NCBI RefSeq assembly: GCF_014648175.1 | Contig: NZ_BMQP01000058.1 | Span: 1-35,052, forward strand | Reading direction: 5' to 3' | Source of the DNA: Planobispora rosea | GTDB taxonomy: Bacteria > Actinomycetota > Actinomycetes > Streptosporangiales > Streptosporangiaceae | DNA length: 35,052 nucleotides | Shown: piece after piece, positions 31,324 to 35,052 of the stretch | Layout of the letters: each line of letters starts with the position of its first letter | How positions within the stretch are numbered: position 1 is the stretch's first letter | Notes under the pieces: generated by a model | Database searches by the model: none | What the model was told of the DNA's origin: nothing | What the model saw: only the letters and a program-made list of their open reading frames with translations | Position numbers and translations under genes: made by a program

Positions 31324-31491
31324 GTGGCCGTTCCCAAGCGCAAGATGTCGCGGAGCAACACCCGCCACCGCCGCTCCCAGTGGAAGGCCACCGCCCCCGA
31401 CCTGGTGCCGATCACCGTGGACGGGCGGCAGCTCCTGGTGCCCCGCCGCCTGATCCGCGCCTACCAGCGCGGCCTGATCACACCCCGCTGA
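31324..31491 (+). CDS. rpmF2: 50S ribosomal protein L32, zinc-independent paralogue
   Basis: The protein is 55 aa with a GTG start 3 nt after the S14 stop. 'MAVPKRKMSRSNTRHRRSQW' is the universal L32 start; it ends 'VPRRLIRAYQRGLITPR'. There are no cysteines, so the C-terminal zinc site of normal L32 is gone. It is the last ribosomal gene of the operon. A methyltransferase starts 79 bp later on the same strand. Confidence 0.95.
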   Translation: MAVPKRKMSRSNTRHRRSQWKATAPDLVPITVDGRQLLVPRRLIRAYQRGLITPR

Positions 31492-31570
31492 GACCCGCCC
31501 GGGCGCGCCGGCAGCGCAGCCGACCGGCCGATGCGGATCTCCGGACGGCATGGAATACGGAAGGTGCCCC

Positions 31571-32332
31571 ATGACATCCGATACGGCTGGCACGCCGCCT
31601 CTGGAAGCGGAACTCGCCCGGGCATGGCTGCGGCGCTGGGACGCCCAGCAGGAACGGTACGTCGCCGACCGCGAGAGACGGTTCTCCGTGATCGGTGACG
31701 TGCTCGCCCACAGCCTGTCCGGACACGATCGGCCGCTCGTGCTGGATCTGGGCTGCGGCCCGGGCTCGCTGTCGGCGCGGCTGGCCCGGCGGCTGCCGTC
31801 GGCGCGGATCGTCGGTGTGGACAATGATCCCCTGCTGCTGGCCCTGGCCCGCGGCGCGTACCCGCGGGCCGCCCGGTTCGTCGAGGCGGACCTGAGCCTG
31901 CCGGGCTGGTCGGCTGCGCTCGGCCTCGATCGCGAGCCGGACGCGGCCGTGTCGTCGACCGCGCTGCACTACCTGCCGCCTCGGACCCTCGCGGAGGTCT
32001 ACCGGGAACTGGCCGGCCGGATGCGGTCCGGCGGGGTCTTCGTCAACGCCGACAACCTCTACGACGAGCAGCCGGCGATCGCCGGCATCGCCGCGACGCT
32101 GCGCCGTACCCGGGTGGGGGGTGGAGAGGACTGGACGTCCTGGTGGCGAGCGGTCGCGGCCGAACCTGCGCTGGCCGACCTCGTGGCCGAGCGGGAGAAG
32201 CGGGCCTCGGCGGGGGGCGACCACCGGATGTCGGTCGCCGTCCACGGCGAGCTGCTCCGCCAGGCCGGGTTCGATCAGGTGGGCCCGGTCTGGCAGGCCG
32301 GGGACGACGTGGTCCTCGTGGCCGTGCGCTGA
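31571..32332 (+). CDS. class I SAM-dependent methyltransferase
   Basis: The protein is 253 aa. The ATG at 31571 is preceded by GGAAGG. Motif I is 'LVLDLGCGPGSLSARLARRL', motif II 'IVGVDNDPLLLALA', then 'FVEADLSLPGW', 'AAVSSTALHYLPPRTLAEVY' and 'MRSGGVFVNADNL'. It resembles the trans-aconitate/ubiquinone-type small-molecule methyltransferases. The substrate is unknown. It may be read through from the C-minus ribosomal operon, which would make it a second zinc-starvation methyltransferase, but no operator of its own is visible. Confidence 0.87.
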   Translation: MTSDTAGTPPLEAELARAWLRRWDAQQERYVADRERRFSVIGDVLAHSLSGHDRPLVLDLGCGPGSLSARLARRLPSARIVGVDNDPLLLALARGAYPRAARFVEADLSLPGWSAALGLDREPDAAVSSTALHYLPPRTLAEVYRELAGRMRSGGVFVNADNLYDEQPAIAGIAATLRRTRVGGGEDWTSWWRAVAAEPALADLVAEREKRASAGGDHRMSVAVHGELLRQAGFDQVGPVWQAGDDVVLVAVR

Positions 32333-32362
32333 GAGAACCCCTCACGGAAAGGAACAGAACCC

Positions 32363-32692
32363 ATGGGCCCGGAGCAGGCGGGGGCGGTCTTCGACACCGA
32401 GCACGCCGATCTCGTCCGGCCGGCGCCGTACCTGTGGGACCCGATCGGCCAGGCCAGCGTGAAAGCCGCCTCCCGCGGTCTCGGCGCCGTGCGTTTCATC
32501 CGGGCGGATGCGACCCGCTGGACTCCTGAGGACGGCAGGCGATATGACCTGGCGCTGTGCGCGTACGGCGTGTTCTTCCTGGCGGACATGGACGACTGCG
32601 TCGCGCGGCCGGCGGGCTTCCTGCGGCCGGGCGGCCGGTTCGCCGTCACCCCCTGGGCCGAGGCGCCCGCGCCGAGGAATGCCGGTGCCTGA
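32363..32692 (+). pseudogene. internally deleted SAM methyltransferase
   Basis: The frame is open for 109 codons with AAAGGAAC before the ATG. The start 'FDTEHADLVRPAPYLWDPIG' and 'QASVKAA' match the N-terminus of a methyltransferase family. The next residues 'GAVRFIRADATRW' and 'YDLALCAYGVFFLADMDDCV' belong to motifs III-V. The SAM-binding glycine loop and acidic loop, about 45 residues expected between them, are missing although the frame is intact. The C-terminal substrate part is also gone. It cannot bind SAM normally. Confidence 0.65.
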
Positions 32693-33051
32693 GCGTTCCT
32701 GACGTGGTGCGCGCCGTCGGCAAAGACGCCGTCCTCATCGACCGCGCCCTGGACTGCTGGGGCGGCCGGGAACGTTCCGAGCGGGAAAGGCCCCTGAGGA
32801 ACATCGGCGCGAAAGCGCACTCGGAGACAGGTCAGAGCCTTGATCGGCGGCGGAACTCCCGCCTCCTGGGAATCGGCGCTCCCGCACGTTGCCGGAGAGC
32901 GGGCCACGCCTGCTGATCGGTGGGTTCTCCCTGGTGAATCATGCCCGCCACCTCGTTGACCAGGTCGGACGCCTGAGGAGGGGATTCACGGGACAGGCAT
33001 CGGGGGTTCAAACGGCGGACCTGAATGATCTTTCCTGACTGCTTCGTCCTA
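32693..33051. other. intergenic region upstream of pectate lyase promoter
   Basis: About 360 bp with no clear gene. On the minus strand (about 33000-32832) a protein-like run 'QASDLVNEVAGMIHQGEPTD' occurs, perhaps a remnant, without start or ribosome-binding site. Confidence 0.35.
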
Positions 33052-33130
33052 TTGACTCCGGCGGACGGGAGGTATTACCTTTCCGCAAGGAAAGCGCTTT
33101 CCAAATTCCCTCCGAGGAAAGGCGTTTTCC
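33052..33130 (+). promoter_or_regulatory. pectate lyase promoter with two LacI-type palindromic operators
   Basis: A TTGACT (33052-33057) and TATTAC (33073-33078) pair makes a plausible promoter, with a short 15-nt spacer. Just downstream is the perfect 14-bp palindrome GGAAAGCGCTTTCC (33089-33102), and 27 bp further a degenerate copy GGAAAGGCGTTTTCC (33116-33130). The central GCGC and position over the expected start point fit a LacI/GalR-family repressor site, as used for polysaccharide-degrading enzymes in actinomycetes. Confidence 0.55.
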
Positions 33131-33202
33131 GAGCCCTCCCAGGACAGCGCACCCCCACATCAACCCCGCCGTTGACAAACCTGGCGGCAGCATGGAGGAA
33201 CA

Positions 33203-34465
33203 GTGGAAACATCCGTAACCGATGTGAAACGGCGTCGGCACCGGACCCGCCTGACGATTGCCATCGCCGCGGCCGCGGCCATGATCGGCGGTCTCGTGGT
33301 CACCATGACGCTTCCCGTGTCGGCTGCCACAATCGCCACCAACCTGAGCCTGAGCGGCGGCGCCGACGGCTCCAGCAAGGCCAGCGGCACCAGCTACGGC
33401 AACGTCAAGGACGGCAACACGAGCACCTACTGGGCGCCCAGCAGCTCGACCGGCTCCGTCTCGGTCAAGTGGGGCAGCGCCACGACGGTGAGCAGCGCCG
33501 TCATCAAGCAGGCCTCCGGCGGCGGCTCCATCGGCTCCTGGCGTCTGCTCAACGGCGACAACGGCTCCGTCCTGGCCAGCGGCAGCGGCAGCCCGAGCAC
33601 CATCTCCTTCTCCTCGACCTCACTGAAGAAGCTCACTTTCAACATCGTCAGCGCATCCGGCGCACCGCGGATCGCCGAGTTCGAGACGTACGCGGGCGGC
33701 GGCTCGAACCCGACCGCCAGCCCCACCGCCAGCCCCACCGTCACTCCCACCGCCAGCCCGACCGTCACCCCCACCGGCAATCCCGGTACCGGGACTCCGA
33801 CCGGTCAGTGGCCGTCATCGGCGGGTTCGGTGAAGATCTCCGGCACCGTGTCCGTGTCCGGCACCTTCGACGGCGGGATGAAGACCTACTGCTGCATCGG
33901 TGACGGCGGTCAGAGCGAGTCGCAGGACCCGATGTTCAAGATCGCTAACGGGGGCACCCTGCAGAACGTCATCATCGGCTCCCCCGCCGGTGACGGCGTC
34001 CACTGCGAGGGCACCTGCACGCTGAAGAACGTGTGGTGGAACGACATCGGCGAGGACGCCGCCACCTTCAAGGGCACCGGCGGCGGCACCTCCTACGTCA
34101 TCGGCGGCGGCGCCAGGTCCGGCTCCGACAAGACGTTCCAGCACAACGGCAACGGCACGGTCAGCATCTCCGGCTTCTACCTCAACGGCTCCGGCAAGCT
34201 GTACCGGGCGTGCGGCAACTGCTCCAGCTCGCACCAGCGCCATGTGAAGATCGACAACGTGCTGGTCTCCGACGTCGACATGGTCGCCGGCATCAACAGC
34301 AACTGGGGCGACACCGCCACCATCACCCGCCTCGTCGTCGACGGCAGCGCCACCGTCTGCGGCAAGTACAAGGGCGTCAGCAAGGGCAGCGAGCCCAGCT
34401 ACCTCGGTGAAGGCTGGAACGACTCCAACTGCAAGGTCACCAGGAGCGACGTCACCTACAGGTAG
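33203..34465 (+). CDS. secreted pectate lyase (PL3) with discoidin-like N-terminal domain
   Basis: The protein is 420 aa. The GTG start follows GGAGGAACA. A signal peptide (about 1-42: RR-rich n-region, 'LTIAIAAAAAMIGGLVVTM', cleavage after 'VSAA') leads to an F5/8 type C-like domain (about 45-170: 'ASGTSYGNVKDGNTSTYWAP'), probably carbohydrate-binding. A Pro/Thr/Ser linker of repeated 'TASPTVTP' follows (about 172-205). The PL3 catalytic domain (about 210-420) has 'NVIIGSPAGDGVHCEGTCTL', 'WWNDIGEDAATFKG', 'FQHNGNGTVSISGF' and several paired cysteines. It cleaves polygalacturonate by beta-elimination, with Ca2+, outside the cell. A hairpin terminator follows. Confidence 0.93.
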   Translation: METSVTDVKRRRHRTRLTIAIAAAAAMIGGLVVTMTLPVSAATIATNLSLSGGADGSSKASGTSYGNVKDGNTSTYWAPSSSTGSVSVKWGSATTVSSAVIKQASGGGSIGSWRLLNGDNGSVLASGSGSPSTISFSSTSLKKLTFNIVSASGAPRIAEFETYAGGGSNPTASPTASPTVTPTASPTVTPTGNPGTGTPTGQWPSSAGSVKISGTVSVSGTFDGGMKTYCCIGDGGQSESQDPMFKIANGGTLQNVIIGSPAGDGVHCEGTCTLKNVWWNDIGEDAATFKGTGGGTSYVIGGGARSGSDKTFQHNGNGTVSISGFYLNGSGKLYRACGNCSSSHQRHVKIDNVLVSDVDMVAGINSNWGDTATITRLVVDGSATVCGKYKGVSKGSEPSYLGEGWNDSNCKVTRSDVTYR

Positions 34466-34486
34466 GCCGTAGGCACGTCCTCGAAA

Positions 34487-34519
34487 AAGGGGGCGCTCAC
34501 CACGAGGTGGGCGCCCCTT
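34487..34519. terminator. hairpin terminator after pectate lyase
   Basis: A 14-15 bp stem (AAGGGGGCGCTCACC and GGTGGGCGCCCCTT) surrounds an ACGA loop, 22 bp after the stop codon. The A/T flanks on both sides allow bidirectional termination. Confidence 0.7.
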
Positions 34520-34697
34520 CTCCTGCGTGCCGCGCGGGCACACCGGGACTGTGCAAGGAACGGTGCGCGGCTGCTTTGCGGCCGATGTTTTCGTTCGGGG
34601 CAGGGCGGTTCGCGAGCCGGTGTGCACCCGTCCGGCATCGACGGGAGGCTCTGCCGACGCCTCCCACCGGCCTCACCACGTGGGGCACAATGCGGCA

Positions 34698-35051
34698 ATG
34701 GAGATCATCGAGGGCCCGGCGGTCGCCGCTCTACCCGAACGGCACTATGCGGGTATTCGGGCGGTCACTCCGTTCAAGGGCATGTTCGGGGTGCGGGACC
34801 AGCTCATGAAGGATCTGCACGCCCGGTTCGACCAGGGGGATACATTCTTCAGGCTGCACGTCATCGACATGGCCGGAGAGATGCACATCGAGGTCGGGAT
34901 CGTTACCGGCGCCGCGGTGAAACCGGATGGACGAATCCTGCCCGGCGTCTTGCCGGCCGGAGACTACGCCACGATGACCTACGTCGGTCACGCCCGGGTT
35001 CCGCAGTTCGTAGTCACACGTGGCGAGTGGACAGCGAGAATCTGCAGGTAG
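34698..35051 (+). CDS. GyrI-like small-molecule-binding domain protein
   Basis: The protein is 117 aa. It starts MEIIEGPAVAALPERHYAGI. 'HVIDMAGEMHIEVGIVTGAA' and 'GVLPAGDYATMTYVGHAR' match the GyrI-like/AraC effector-binding (SHS2) fold. Relatives are usually about 150 aa with a final helix-strand; here the end ('VPQFVVTRGEWTARICR') does not resemble the family, so the C-terminus may be frameshifted or replaced near the window edge. The upstream frame extension to 34527 lacks similarity. The ATG at 34698 has only a weak ribosome-binding site (GGGGCAC). Confidence 0.7.
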   Translation: MEIIEGPAVAALPERHYAGIRAVTPFKGMFGVRDQLMKDLHARFDQGDTFFRLHVIDMAGEMHIEVGIVTGAAVKPDGRILPGVLPAGDYATMTYVGHARVPQFVVTRGEWTARICR

Positions 35052-35052
35052 A

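Noticed and set aside
1..35052. An anti-phage defence system, biosynthetic cluster or prophage
   Set aside because: No restriction, Cas, toxin-antitoxin, NRPS/PKS or phage structural genes were recognised; only a stand-alone WD40 protein and IS remnants are present.

Overview
The window is high-GC, gene-dense DNA from an actinobacterium, most likely a mycelial actinomycete of the Streptosporangiales/Streptomycetales type. The basis is the GC-rich codon use, GTG starts, a DevR/DevS (DosR/DosS) hypoxia module, a Zur-controlled set of zinc-free ribosomal proteins, and IS701/IS3 remnants of actinomycete type. Genus cannot be decided from the sequence alone. No rRNA, tRNA or CRISPR array was recognised.

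Layout. (1) 1-5.5 kb: a decayed fragment, a WD40-repeat protein that looks N-terminally truncated, a gene-poor stretch with a perfect 17-bp hairpin, and a GAF/PAS multi-sensor histidine kinase. (2) 5.5-11.4 kb: accessory region with a broken GAF gene, a TfoX-like protein, an HxlR regulator divergent from a VOC/DUF1801 pair, an unrecognised protein, and several wrecks (secreted repeat protein, GH19 chitinase, leucine-rich-variant fragment, internally deleted IS701 transposase), then an SRPBCC protein. (3) 11.6-26.4 kb: a stress/hypoxia island resembling the mycobacterial DosR regulon. It holds a zinc alcohol dehydrogenase divergent from a P-type ATPase, a flavodoxin, an Acg-type nitroreductase, a small coiled-coil protein, CBS-BON and universal stress proteins, a DevS-like kinase that keeps the haem-ligand histidine, a broken CBS-BON gene, an XRE-PPOX fusion, a DevR-like regulator and a PPOX protein. 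Palindromes resembling the DosR box lie in front of several of these genes. (4) 26.4-27.5 kb: IS3 remnant and eroded DNA with an orphan DosR-like box. (5) 27.5-32.7 kb: a zinc-starvation island. Zur, S18 and a CobW-family protein on the minus strand face a tightly packed L33-L31-L28-S14-L32 operon across a Zur-type operator; a second copy of that operator stands in front of a SAM methyltransferase. A complete methyltransferase and an internally deleted one follow. (6) 33-35 kb: a secreted family-3 pectate lyase with a discoidin-like domain behind a LacI-type palindromic operator, then a GyrI-like protein.

How it fits together. DevS would sense O2/NO/CO or redox through haem and phosphorylate DevR, which would switch on the surrounding dormancy-type genes (USP, CBS-BON, nitroreductase, P-type ATPase, alcohol dehydrogenase, PPOX). 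The zinc island would replace zinc-ribbon ribosomal proteins by cysteine-poor versions when zinc is scarce. A recurring theme is genes damaged by internal deletions or small duplications: chitinase, IS701 transposase, USP, CBS-BON, ABC permease and methyltransferase.
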